NCBI GenBank assembly: GCA_039180385.1
Contig: JBCDDJ010000055.1
Span: 1 to 21,041, forward strand
Length of the DNA: 21,041 bases
Direction of reading: 5' to 3'
Source: SIO4C1 sp039180385
GTDB lineage: Bacteria > Cyanobacteriota > Cyanobacteriia > Phormidesmidales > Phormidesmidaceae
Under the pieces are notes generated by a model, which made no database searches, was not told the origin of the DNA, and saw only the letters and a list, made by a program, of their open reading frames with translations. Positions 6,027 to 14,100 of this stretch are shown here, piece by piece. Numbering within the stretch: position 1 is the first letter of the stretch; each line of letters begins with the position of its first letter. A program made the position numbers and the translations under genes.

Positions 6027-7790
6027 TTACGACGCCGCTGCAATGGGTTCAGAGACCAGACTTTGAATAGTTTGGCGCATTTCTGAGATAGATTGCAGCT
6101 GGTAGTCGCTGGCCTCCTGACACCGGGAAACCAGGGTTGAAAACTCATCCAGTTTGGCTCGAATGTCATCCAGGCGATCTTGCACCGGTTGTAAACATCC
6201 TTCAGAAAATGTGATCTGACTCTGAACCTCAGTGCAGGTAACCTGTTGAGCCATCAGAGCGGTCTCAGCTTCGCGAGTGCGATCGCGTTTCCCAGTCAAC
6301 GCTGCTGTCTGCTGCTCGATTTGCTGCTTAAGTCCATCGCGCTTACTTTGCAGCCCAGAAATTTCATCGTTGATAGCCTGAGACCGTTCACCCAGCCGTT
6401 GACGAAACTCGTCAATACTCTCTAAAACCGGCCCCAACTCAGCAGAATCCACCGCTGACTCAACATTCTCAGTGACTACTCCCTGGCGTCTTGCCAGGAC
6501 TGCCCGATGCTGATCTAGCACCTCTTCTCGCTCCAGCAAGTTACGTCGCTGACCAATCAGGGTTTCCTCTAGCATGCGATAGCGATCCTGCTCTTCCGAG
6601 ATTTCGGCTGCCATCTGCAACCGGTCATACTCGCTGGCCGCCTCGCTTTTCCCCTTGAGTTCATCAATGGCCTGCTGCTGCAACTTCAGCTCTTCTTCCT
6701 GGTCGTTAACAAAGCGCGACATCTTATCGAGATCCTGCTCAAGCTCCCCGACCGTTGATTGCAAGGATTCAACCGACATCGCTTCCAGGGCAGCCACATC
6801 CACCTTCTTACTCAAGCGGACCTTATCACTCGTATTGAGCAACGCATAAAGCTTTTGATAGAGACCGCTGTGGTGCTGCAGTTGCTCCGATAAGGATTGA
6901 TTTTGGATTTGCTTTGCTTCAATTAACGTGACACACGCCTGCATCGCTCCTTGGGTCGCCATCAGGGTCGATTCGGCAGCCGCTAGAGCCTGCCACTCTT
7001 GCTCCAAGCCGCCTCGCTGCTCGTCTAACGTAGCCTGCTGCTCAGCCAGACCTGCGCGGGCTTGCTCAAGTGCCTGCCACTGTTCTGTCAAAATTGACTG
7101 CTGCTGGTCAGCAATCTCAACCACCGCACTCAGTTGAGCACGGATATCGTCCGTGGGAATCACTGTCCCCGTTAGCTGAGTCAGCGCCTCTTGAATCTGC
7201 TGAGTTTGGGAGGCATCTATCCCGGAAACCGACCGGTGATCTGACTGGCGCTCTTCGAGCTTTTGCATCTCCCCATTGAGGTGAGCCCAAGCCCCTTCTA
7301 GCTCTTGATTTTTACGCGCATACTCCTCCCGCAGAGCTTCAATCTCATTGCGAGCTGTGTCCAATTCGGCCCGCTGCGCTTCAACTTTTTCAAGATCAGA
7401 TTCAGCCTGCTCCAACTCTTCCTGGCGTGCTTCTAGCTCCATCTCACGGCGATTGAGTTCCTGACTTTGATAAGTCAGCGACTGTTTCCACTGATCAATC
7501 TCGTCTTCCTGGGTCTTAAACTTCTTGCTAAGACTAGAGAAGTTCTGCAAAATACTAACTAACGGACGCCCTGCCTCATAGTGGCGCTGGATCTGACGAT
7601 TACCGCCCAACTCAATCATCACCAGCGCGCCAGAACTGTACGCAGCAGCATCATCCGGCGCAGGCATGATATCGTCACCCGGCAAAGCACTCCAATTTTG
7701 CTCAGACCGTTGGCAGGCAATCAGCTTAAACTCTGCCTTCCCGCTACCAATAAACCCGCTTTTCTTCTGTACTTCCGCTAGATACAGCAC
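6027..7790 (-). CDS. hmpF: Pilus motility taxis protein HmpF, coiled-coil (587 aa)
   Basis: HmpF is a cyanobacteria-specific protein that, in Nostoc punctiforme hormogonia, localises to the leading cell poles and activates type IV pili for gliding and phototaxis. The N-terminal 90 or so residues are compact and family-like (LYLAEVQKKSGFIGSGKAEFKLIACQR, GALVMIELGGNRQIQRHYEAGR). Residues about 95-540 are almost continuous heptad-rich coiled coil full of Glu, Gln, Leu and Arg (for example NRREMELEARQEELEQAESD and LDEQRGGLEQEWQALAAAES). The tail is short. The start is GTG at 7790: an in-frame TAA lies 21 bases upstream, AAGGGG sits nine bases before the GTG, and the family begins MLYLAEVQ. The gene diverges from the chemotaxis operon starting at 8428, placing the presumed effector next to its controllers. 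The name is by family resemblance, as no function is shown here. Confidence 0.88.
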   Translation of the reverse strand: MLYLAEVQKKSGFIGSGKAEFKLIACQRSEQNWSALPGDDIMPAPDDAAAYSSGALVMIELGGNRQIQRHYEAGRPLVSILQNFSSLSKKFKTQEDEIDQWKQSLTYQSQELNRREMELEARQEELEQAESDLEKVEAQRAELDTARNEIEALREEYARKNQELEGAWAHLNGEMQKLEERQSDHRSVSGIDASQTQQIQEALTQLTGTVIPTDDIRAQLSAVVEIADQQQSILTEQWQALEQARAGLAEQQATLDEQRGGLEQEWQALAAAESTLMATQGAMQACVTLIEAKQIQNQSLSEQLQHHSGLYQKLYALLNTSDKVRLSKKVDVAALEAMSVESLQSTVGELEQDLDKMSRFVNDQEEELKLQQQAIDELKGKSEAASEYDRLQMAAEISEEQDRYRMLEETLIGQRRNLLEREEVLDQHRAVLARRQGVVTENVESAVDSAELGPVLESIDEFRQRLGERSQAINDEISGLQSKRDGLKQQIEQQTAALTGKRDRTREAETALMAQQVTCTEVQSQITFSEGCLQPVQDRLDDIRAKLDEFSTLVSRCQEASDYQLQSISEMRQTIQSLVSEPIAAAS

Positions 7791-7844
7791 GCTGGCATTC
7801 CCCTTAATTTACCCACGTTTGCTTGTACTTACTTTAGTGAGCTT

Positions 7845-7871
7845 CCCATCGATTTCACAAGCCCATCGATT
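7845..7871. repeat. Direct repeat CCCATCGATT upstream of hmpF
   Basis: CCCATCGATT occurs at 7845-7854 and again at 7862-7871, 17 bases apart start to start, and the flanking bases (TCACAAG versus GTCAAG) are also alike. The pair begins about 55 bases upstream of the hmpF GTG, a normal distance for a regulator site, and the spacing is about one and a half helical turns. Confidence 0.45.
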
Positions 7872-8140
7872 GTCAAGTCCAACTATCCTTAAAGGTAACC
7901 ATAGCTTAGGAAGCGTCAAGTGCTTAGGTCAAGACTACGCACAAACTCCATCAAATCCTAAATTTCTGTACTGCATCGGCTTAAAACATTGCCCTTAAAG
8001 TACCGTGTAACTTGATTTCTGAGTCATGTGAGAGCTTTGGGTCAATTCTTTTAGACAATTTTTGAACAATCTATTTGAATCATCCCTAGACAGCTTACCG
8101 CTGGACAACCTATCACCCAGTAACTTCAAAGGATTGAATG

Positions 8141-8196
8141 TTAGAACATTTAGAACATTTTCTAAATGACCGATTCCCCCAAGCCTGGGGCGTCAT
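8141..8196. promoter_or_regulatory. TAGAACATT direct repeat with two hairpins in the hmpF/operon spacer
   Basis: TTAGAACATT and TAGAACATT lie head to tail (8141-8159). The second copy overlaps the perfect inverted repeat ATTTAGAA/TTCTAAAT (8148-8155 with 8160-8167, four-base loop). Directly after it, ATGAC (8166-8170) and GTCAT (8192-8196) flank CCCCA/TGGGG (8177-8181 with 8186-8190), forming a second hairpin. Either a regulator-binding cluster or transcript ends could explain this. Confidence 0.4.
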
Positions 8197-8318
8197 CAAC
8201 TAGGAACATTTTTAGGTTATGTTAGCGGCATGTGTGATGATTTGGTTTTTCCAAAACTGGCAACCCATCTCAAAAATTAATATACCCCGTTGGCTAAAAA
8301 CGACTGCCTCAAGACGCC

Positions 8319-8360
8319 AATGGTGAATCAGCAATCACAAATCACCATTACAATGATTGC
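8319..8360. promoter_or_regulatory. Interlocking inverted repeats (possible pseudoknot) upstream of the chemotaxis operon
   Basis: AATGGTGA (8319-8326) is complementary to TCACCATT (8342-8349), and GCAATCA (8331-8337) to TGATTGC (8354-8360). The arms alternate, so both stems together would make an H-type pseudoknot with four-base connectors. AATCA also recurs with an exact period of seven (8326, 8333, 8340). The element ends 67 bases before the ATG at 8428 and could be a leader RNA fold, a protein-binding site, or a small heptad repeat. Confidence 0.35.
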
Positions 8361-8427
8361 TAGGGCAATGTCTTTGGGGTGCGTTTGCAGATTTGAATAG
8401 CTCGTTAAGGCAGGTTCATTTAATTCT

Positions 8428-9681
8428 ATGCAGGGGCAACTGAGCGAACTCGATGTTCGCAGCATTCTTCAGCTCATCGAATTAGGGCAGCGTACAGGGG
8501 AGCTCTACGTTGAAACCTATGGGCTATCCTCAATGGGGGATGTCCTTGATAACGGTGCCAGCACAGCTTCGATATCTCCCGCCTCATTAGGAGGAGCTGC
8601 CTCAGCCTGGATTGTCTTTTTTATTAATGGTCAGATTGTCTACGCGGGCGAAACCTCAGGTCGTCTTAATCGCTTACAAGATTTTCTCAAGAGTACCAAT
8701 ACCGCCGTTGATATCAATCAAGCGATCGCAGCTCAAGTTGCCCCATTTAATTTGCCAGAATACGGCATGCTTTGGACCCTGCTAGAAAACGGCTCGCTAA
8801 GTCCAGGTCGGGGGCGGGCCATTTTGCGGCAGATGATCGAAGAAACCCTGTTTGAGCTGCTCAGTCTTCACCATGGCACTTTTGTTTTTAATCTCAGCCC
8901 AGCCCTGAGCCCCCAGCTCACCACATTTGAAATCGCACCGCTGGTCGCAAAAACGACACAACATATCCAGATGTGGCACCAGCTCCAGCCCCACATCCAA
9001 TCCTTAAAACAGTGCCCTGTACTGGTTACTGATGCAGAGAGCCATCCCCGGCTTGAAACGCTCAGTCCCGTCTTACCTTGGATGAATGGCAAAACCACCA
9101 TCGTGCAGCTCGCTCGGTATTTAGACTGGGATATGTTGACAATGGCTAAAGCCCTCTATCCCCACATAAAGCAAGGTCTCGTCCAAACCACGGCCCCCTT
9201 GCCACCGTCTAAAACCACTCAACCTAAGCGGGTCTGGCAACGGGAACGGGTGCCACGGGTTGTCTGCATAGACGATGGGTTAACGATTCGCCAAACCATA
9301 GAAGGCATCCTCGATACCCATGGTTACGAAGTGACCTCCATTGCCAACCCGCTGAGAGCCCTGGGGCTGCTCTTTCAGCTCAAACCGGACTTGATTTTGT
9401 GTGATATCGCCATGCCCGAGCTGGAGGGCTACGAGCTGTGTGCCATGATCCGGCAATCCGCTCTATTTCGAGAGATCCCGATTGTGATGCTGACCGGCAA
9501 GGGCGACTTTATCGACCGCGTCAAAGCCCGCATGGCAGGTGCCACAGATTATTTAACCAAGCCCTTTGGTGAGCATGAACTTTTAACCTTGGTTGAGAAA
9601 TATGTCGGCCAAGGCAACCCTGAGCGTTCTCAACCAGAGCATTTGCTAGCAGCAGAAATTGCCGATGCGCTGAGCATTTAG
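8428..9681 (+). CDS. hmpA: PATAN-domain response regulator, HmpA/PilG/PatA-like (417 aa)
   Basis: Two-domain regulator. The N-terminal about 190 residues are a PATAN (PatA N-terminus) module opening with the typical MQGQLSELDVRSILQLIELG and continuing GELYVETYG, WIVFFINGQIVYAGE. After a linker region (about 200-270) comes a receiver domain from V275: acidic pocket D282/D283, phospho-acceptor D326 (ILCDIAMPE), T356 and K378 (YLTKPF), with spacings of +30 and +52 from D326 that match E. coli CheY. All residues needed for phosphorylation are present. First gene of the chemotaxis operon, like pilG or hmpA in other cyanobacteria. PATAN regulators control direction or heterocyst and hormogonium behaviour through protein contacts and not through DNA binding. 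The ATG at 8428 fits the family start although no strong ribosome site is seen. Confidence 0.88.
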   Translation: MQGQLSELDVRSILQLIELGQRTGELYVETYGLSSMGDVLDNGASTASISPASLGGAASAWIVFFINGQIVYAGETSGRLNRLQDFLKSTNTAVDINQAIAAQVAPFNLPEYGMLWTLLENGSLSPGRGRAILRQMIEETLFELLSLHHGTFVFNLSPALSPQLTTFEIAPLVAKTTQHIQMWHQLQPHIQSLKQCPVLVTDAESHPRLETLSPVLPWMNGKTTIVQLARYLDWDMLTMAKALYPHIKQGLVQTTAPLPPSKTTQPKRVWQRERVPRVVCIDDGLTIRQTIEGILDTHGYEVTSIANPLRALGLLFQLKPDLILCDIAMPELEGYELCAMIRQSALFREIPIVMLTGKGDFIDRVKARMAGATDYLTKPFGEHELLTLVEKYVGQGNPERSQPEHLLAAEIADALSI

Positions 9682-10019
9682 TGGGATTAAAGAATCAGGG
9701 AAAAGTCTGATTGCGTCACGCTTTACCCCATACTGGTTCCTGACTCCTCACCCAGTCAGAACAGTTTGCCGTCGTTTGCTGTCCCCAAGTATTATTCTTA
9801 ACTGGCCAGTACGTAGAAAATCTTTAATAGATGTTTAAGAAATCCGGCACTACGGGGTAACTTTATTAGGCGACGACCACAGCTCCAAGCTTGGTAGGGC
9901 GTCTGTATCTTTTGGGGATGTTGCCACAATCATGGCGACAAAACCGTTTTTTAGGCTTCCGGGGGCATAATGAGTTGGGCTGACGTTTTGGGCAAGTCTC
10001 AACCGGTGAGATTCAGGTT
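9682..10019. other. 338-bp gap between the PATAN regulator and cheY genes
   Basis: No gene is supported. AATCAG/CTGATT (9693-9698 with 9707-9712) makes a small hairpin 12 bases after the preceding stop. CCAAGCTTGG (9885-9894) is a perfect palindrome. GGTGAG (10005-10010) nine bases before the ATG at 10020 is a plausible ribosome site. Such a long gap inside an otherwise compact gene series suggests an internal promoter for the cheY-cheW-MCP-cheA part. Confidence 0.5.
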
Positions 10020-10385
10020 ATGAACACGGTTTTAGTGGTAGAAGATAGTGTCGCTCAGCGAGAGATGATTACTGATTTGCTTCGAGGAAGCGGATTAGAC
10101 GTTACCGTTGTGGGAGATGGGCTTGAAGCAATTGAGTATATCCAGGGGCATCCCCCTGACCTGGTCGTTTTAGATATTGTCATGCCTCGCATGAACGGGT
10201 ATGAAGTTTGCCGACGGATTAAATCGGATCCGGTGACTCAAAACGTACCGGTGGTGATGTGCTCATCTAAGGGTGAAGAATTTGACCGGTACTGGGGGAT
10301 GAAACAGGGCGCTGATGCTTACATTGCAAAACCCTTTCAACCGACGGAGCTGATCGGTACTGTAAAACAGTTGCTAAGAGCCTAG
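10020..10385 (+). CDS. hmpB: CheY/PilH-like single-domain response regulator (121 aa)
   Basis: Stand-alone receiver domain with every functional residue: acidic pair E8/D9 (LVVEDS), phospho-acceptor D52 (VVLDIVMPRMNGYEV), hydroxyl residue S82 (VVMCSSK, the +30 position) and K104 (YIAKPF, the +52 position). There is no output domain, so it must act by binding a partner such as a pilus motor protein or HmpF, or by draining phosphate from the kinase. It corresponds by order and size to pilH/hmpB in cyanobacterial type IV pilus chemotaxis loci. The ATG at 10020 gives a compact CheY starting MNTVLVVEDS. Confidence 0.9.
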   Translation: MNTVLVVEDSVAQREMITDLLRGSGLDVTVVGDGLEAIEYIQGHPPDLVVLDIVMPRMNGYEVCRRIKSDPVTQNVPVVMCSSKGEEFDRYWGMKQGADAYIAKPFQPTELIGTVKQLLRA

Positions 10386-10430
10386 CTGCGCAGCCGTTGA
10401 GAAGTCATGGGTAGATAAGTTTGTAAGGTT

Positions 10431-10484
10431 GTGTTTTTAGGTGGTTTGGTGTTTTTAGGTGGTTTGGTGTTTTTAGGTAGTTTG
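10431..10484. repeat. Three tandem 18-bp repeats between cheY and cheW
   Basis: GTGTTTTTAGGTGGTTTG occurs at 10431-10448 and 10449-10466 without a mismatch and at 10467-10484 with one change (GTGG to GTAG). The array occupies nearly half of the 118-base gap and ends 20 bases before the cheW ATG, so it would lie in the mRNA immediately upstream of the cheW start region. Copy-number change would alter the untranslated spacing without disturbing any protein. Confidence 0.85.
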
Positions 10485-10503
10485 TAAAAGGGCAAGGGCA
10501 TCC

Positions 10504-11034
10504 ATGGTAGGAAATCCAGATTTTCAAACAAAACGGGGCCAAGACCAGGCTCCTGAGCTGCAAGAACTCGAGACACCCGATGGTGAATTATATTTGCGTT
10601 TTTTTGTGGCCACTGGGGATGAGTTTGCGCTACCAGCCACCGGGATTCGCCGAATTATTGAAAACCCGCCAGATCGGATCACCCCTGTCCCCAACGTATC
10701 GCCTTTGCTCTTGGGCACCTTAAACGAACAAGGTCGAGTGATCTGGGTAGCGGACTTAGGTCAATTTTTAGGGTATACCAAGCCCATGAACACAGACCGT
10801 GCAGAAATTCCAGTAATTGCTGTCGAAGAACAAGGAACTATGTTAGGCTTAGCCGTTAATCATATAGTTGGGACAGATTGGTTGGACGCTGAGTCGGTTC
10901 AGGTATCTCGCAACTACCCAGATGCGATGGCTCCCTTTCTAAAAGGAGAATGGGTTATTAATCCGGCAGCTAACCAGGCGTTGCGGCTACTCGATCACAT
11001 CGCGATTTTACGCTCGGCTCGTTGGGCAGCCTAA
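10504..11034 (+). CDS. hmpC: CheW-like coupling protein, PilI/HmpC type (176 aa)
   Basis: Single CheW domain at about residues 25-170 (GELYLRFFVATGDEFALPATGIRRIIE, VSPLLLGTLNEQGRVIWVADLGQFLG, PVIAVEEQGTMLGLAVNHIVG). It tethers the CheA kinase to the receptor to form the cytoplasmic signalling array. A short polar N-terminal extension (about 24 residues rich in Gln/Glu) precedes the fold. The ATG at 10504 has only a weak AAGGG upstream, and a later start is possible, but the extension is short. Flanked by the cheY and receptor genes on the same strand (66 bases to the receptor), it belongs to the operon. Confidence 0.92.
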   Translation: MVGNPDFQTKRGQDQAPELQELETPDGELYLRFFVATGDEFALPATGIRRIIENPPDRITPVPNVSPLLLGTLNEQGRVIWVADLGQFLGYTKPMNTDRAEIPVIAVEEQGTMLGLAVNHIVGTDWLDAESVQVSRNYPDAMAPFLKGEWVINPAANQALRLLDHIAILRSARWAA

Positions 11035-11100
11035 AATCAAGGCTACCGAAGCATTACTAGGAAGCACTTTTAGGATACTTAGACTCGCAGGAGAAGACAA

Positions 11101-14100
11101 ATGGCATCAGGCACAGACTACTCTCAAGCCTATCAGGCGGCGGAGCGCGCCTACATGCAGGGAAGCTACGAAGAGGCGGCCGCAGTCATTGACCAGCTTG
11201 CCAATGAGTATCCGAGTGACCCCAACGTTTTGCTGTTAAAAGGGCACATCTACTGCTACGGGTTGCACCGATACGACGTTGCCCGTGATCAATATCAATC
11301 TGTGCTGCAGCTAACCTCTGATACTGAGTTTGTAGACTACGCCAACAACGGATTGGCCTACGCCAGCCAGGCGGTCAGCCAACCTATGGACGATATTTTA
11401 CCGGATGAGTTTGAAGAAGAGTTAGCAGAATCTGTGAGTTTGTATGGCGATTTGTCCGAACCGGGGGCAGACGTTTCCCAAGATTGGGGCCTGCCAGCTC
11501 AACCAGACGAAGTTACTAGCGCTGAACTCGACTTTGCCGACCTGGAGTTAGCCAGTATCGACGGTTCGTTTGAAGCCCCCTCCGCTGCAGAAGAATTGCT
11601 CAACGACCCCTTTGATGTGTCAACTGACTATCAGATCACCCAGGCAGGGCTACCCCAAGACAATGGCTTGTTTGAAGCTCCCCAAGACAATGGCTTGTTT
11701 GAAGCCACCCAAGACAATGATTTGTTTGAAGAGGACGATGCCTTCGTCGTTGATGAGATTCCCAGCCAAGAAGTTGTCGATTCTGAATTATTAGACCCCT
11801 TTGCCGATCCTAGTTTTGAAAGTCTGCTTGGTTCGGACGATGAACCTACAACGGTTGATACTGACCTACAGGCAGGAGGGGTACCTGCATCGCCTGAGAC
11901 GCCCTTTGATCCTACTGAGTTTGACGAGGCATTCGGAGACAACACCGTTTTCAGCGAAGGTATTTCTGACCTCGACGCGGCCTTTGGTGAAAGTGCGATT
12001 CCCGATGAAGGCATTTCTGACTTTGATCAGGCCTTTGGTGAAAGCGCGATTCCTGATGAAGGTATTTCTGACCTCGACGCGGCCTTTGGTGAAAGCGCGA
12101 TTCCTGATGAAGGTATTTCTGATCTCGACGCGGCCTTTGGCGAAAGTGCGATTCCAGACGAAGGTATTTCTGATCTCGACGCGGCCTTTGGCGAAAGTGC
12201 GATTCCAGACGAAGGTATTTCTGACTTTGACCAGGCCTTTGGCGAAAGCGCGATTCCCGATGAAGGTATTCCTGAGCTTGACGCGGCCTTTGGGGAAGCG
12301 CCCGCTGAGCAACCCTTGCCCAATGAAGGCATTGAAGGTGTGCCTGAACTAGATCAGGCCTTTGTCGACGAAGCAGAACCACTGCCAGAGCTGGATGTCA
12401 GCTTGATTGAGGAGTCGGGCCCTTCAGCAGACGCGGCACCGCTAGAGCTGGGTCTATCCGATGGGGCGGATGCTGATTTAGGTGAGTTTTCGACTGATTT
12501 ATCGTTTGATAATCTAGATGCGCTCGAGGAGACAGAAGACCAAACCTTGTTTATGGTTGAGCCAGACGGCATCTCTGATGAAGGGGATGCGGAAATGCAC
12601 CCCGTTGCTGAGTTCGACCCTATCAGCGAGTCAGCAGACATGCCGACGGACCTGCCAGCAGACATACCATCCTACGATGCAGGCGAAAGTGTGAATTTCT
12701 CGGGGGCCTCTACCCAAGAAATCGACTTGTCTCTGTCGGCTAATGCTGCCAGTCCCCAGGAGCTTTCGTTTGAATCTGCGTCTGCTGACTTTAGCGATGA
12801 AACCAGCAGCCAGCAAAGCAATATCGATTTTCTAGATGAATTTGATGAGTTTGATGATCTAGGGAGTCTGCCAGATTTTGAGCTATCGGATAGCTCCTCC
12901 GGTTTTACGGGGTCGTCTGTGGGCTCAACCGAAATCCCTAATGCTGAGCTGACGCCGGGGACCAGCGGTAGCTCTGGCTTTAGTCTGAGCGAAGACGATA
13001 CCCAGACCGTGATCGGCGATGAAGCTATCTTTAGTATCTCTGAAACCGCGGATCAGCTGCCTGCGTTTACCCAGGGTGAGGATACCAGCGTCGAAGTCGT
13101 CAGTGTCGAACAGGGGGCGCTGGCTCCCCTTGAAAACGCTAGTTTACCGAACAAGCGATTGGTGTTGGCAGGGGCTGCTGGTGTGATGTCTGCGATCGCA
13201 GCAGTCGTCATCAACATCGCCACCATTGGCCGTCTACCCGCTGAAAGTCGCTCCAATAACCTGCAAGCCAGGATTTATCCTGCCGCCATGAGCCTGGGGG
13301 CGGGACTCACCAGCTTTGGCACCGTGCTGGGGTTAGGCTATCTGATTGATCGTCGCGTCAAGCAGTCGATTGATAACCTTAAAACCCAGTTTGATCTGGT
13401 TTCCCAAGGTGACCTGAGCGCTCGGGCCACCGTTTACTCCCAGGACGACTTTGGACAACTGGCCTCTGGGTTTAACCAAATGGCTCGGGTAATCCTAACC
13501 ACCACCAGCGAAGCCCAACGCAAAGCCCAGGAGCAAGAACAAGCCAAAGAAGACCTGCAGCGTCAGGTCATCCGTCTGCTAGACGATGTAGAAGGCGCTG
13601 CTCGAGGTGACCTCACCGTCCAGGCAGAAGTCACTGCCGATGTCCTCGGGGCGGTGGCCGACTCCTTTAACCTCACCATTCAAAACCTGCGTGAAATTGT
13701 ACAGCAGGTAAGCGTCGCTGCCCGACAGGTGAGTAAAAGCTCCACCGAAAATGAAATGTTTGCCCGTAGCCTATCCGCGGACGCCCTGCGTCAGGCCGAA
13801 GAATTAGCGGTTACTCTCAACTCGGTACAGGTGATGACCGAGTCGATTCAGCGGGTGGCCGAAAGCGCCCGAGAAGCCGAAGAAGTAGCCCGCTCTGCAT
13901 CGGCAACCGCGCTGCGCGGGGGGGAAGCGGTAGAGCGCACGGTGGCTGGTATCCTGGAGATTCGCGAAACCGTTGCAGAAACCACCCGCAAAGTAAAGCG
14001 GCTGGCCGAGTCTTCCCAAGAAATTTCGAAAATCGTTGCCCTGATTTCCCAGATTGCCTCTCGAACCAACCTGCTCGCCCTCAACGCCAGTATTGAAGCC

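Larger units (their letters stand above)
7791..8427. other. 637-bp divergent intergenic region between hmpF and the chemotaxis operon
   Basis: No credible gene is present; plus-strand frames running in from hmpF are shadows. The region is more AT-rich than the genes and holds, from left to right, a 10-bp direct repeat, tight hairpins, and interlocking inverted repeats close to the operon start (listed separately). It should contain both promoters. I see no convincing paired -35/-10 boxes of the housekeeping type, which would be compatible with an alternative sigma factor. Confidence 0.6.

Noticed and set aside
7666..7998. 110-codon plus-strand frame reading from within hmpF into the spacer
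   Set aside because: Overlaps antisense to the hmpF N-terminus, and its product has no recognisable pattern.
9932..9970. 12-codon reading frame starting ATGGCGACAAAACCG
   Set aside because: Too short, no good ribosome site, nothing to support translation.
11959..12264. CRISPR-like array
   Set aside because: Units are directly contiguous with no unique spacers, are in frame, and are coding; they are a protein repeat.
11866..12382. Several long minus- and plus-frame repeats (for example FRQRPRRDQKYL units) across the receptor repeat array
   Set aside because: A 51-bp repeat divisible by three keeps all six frames open, so these are shadows of the repeated receptor sequence.
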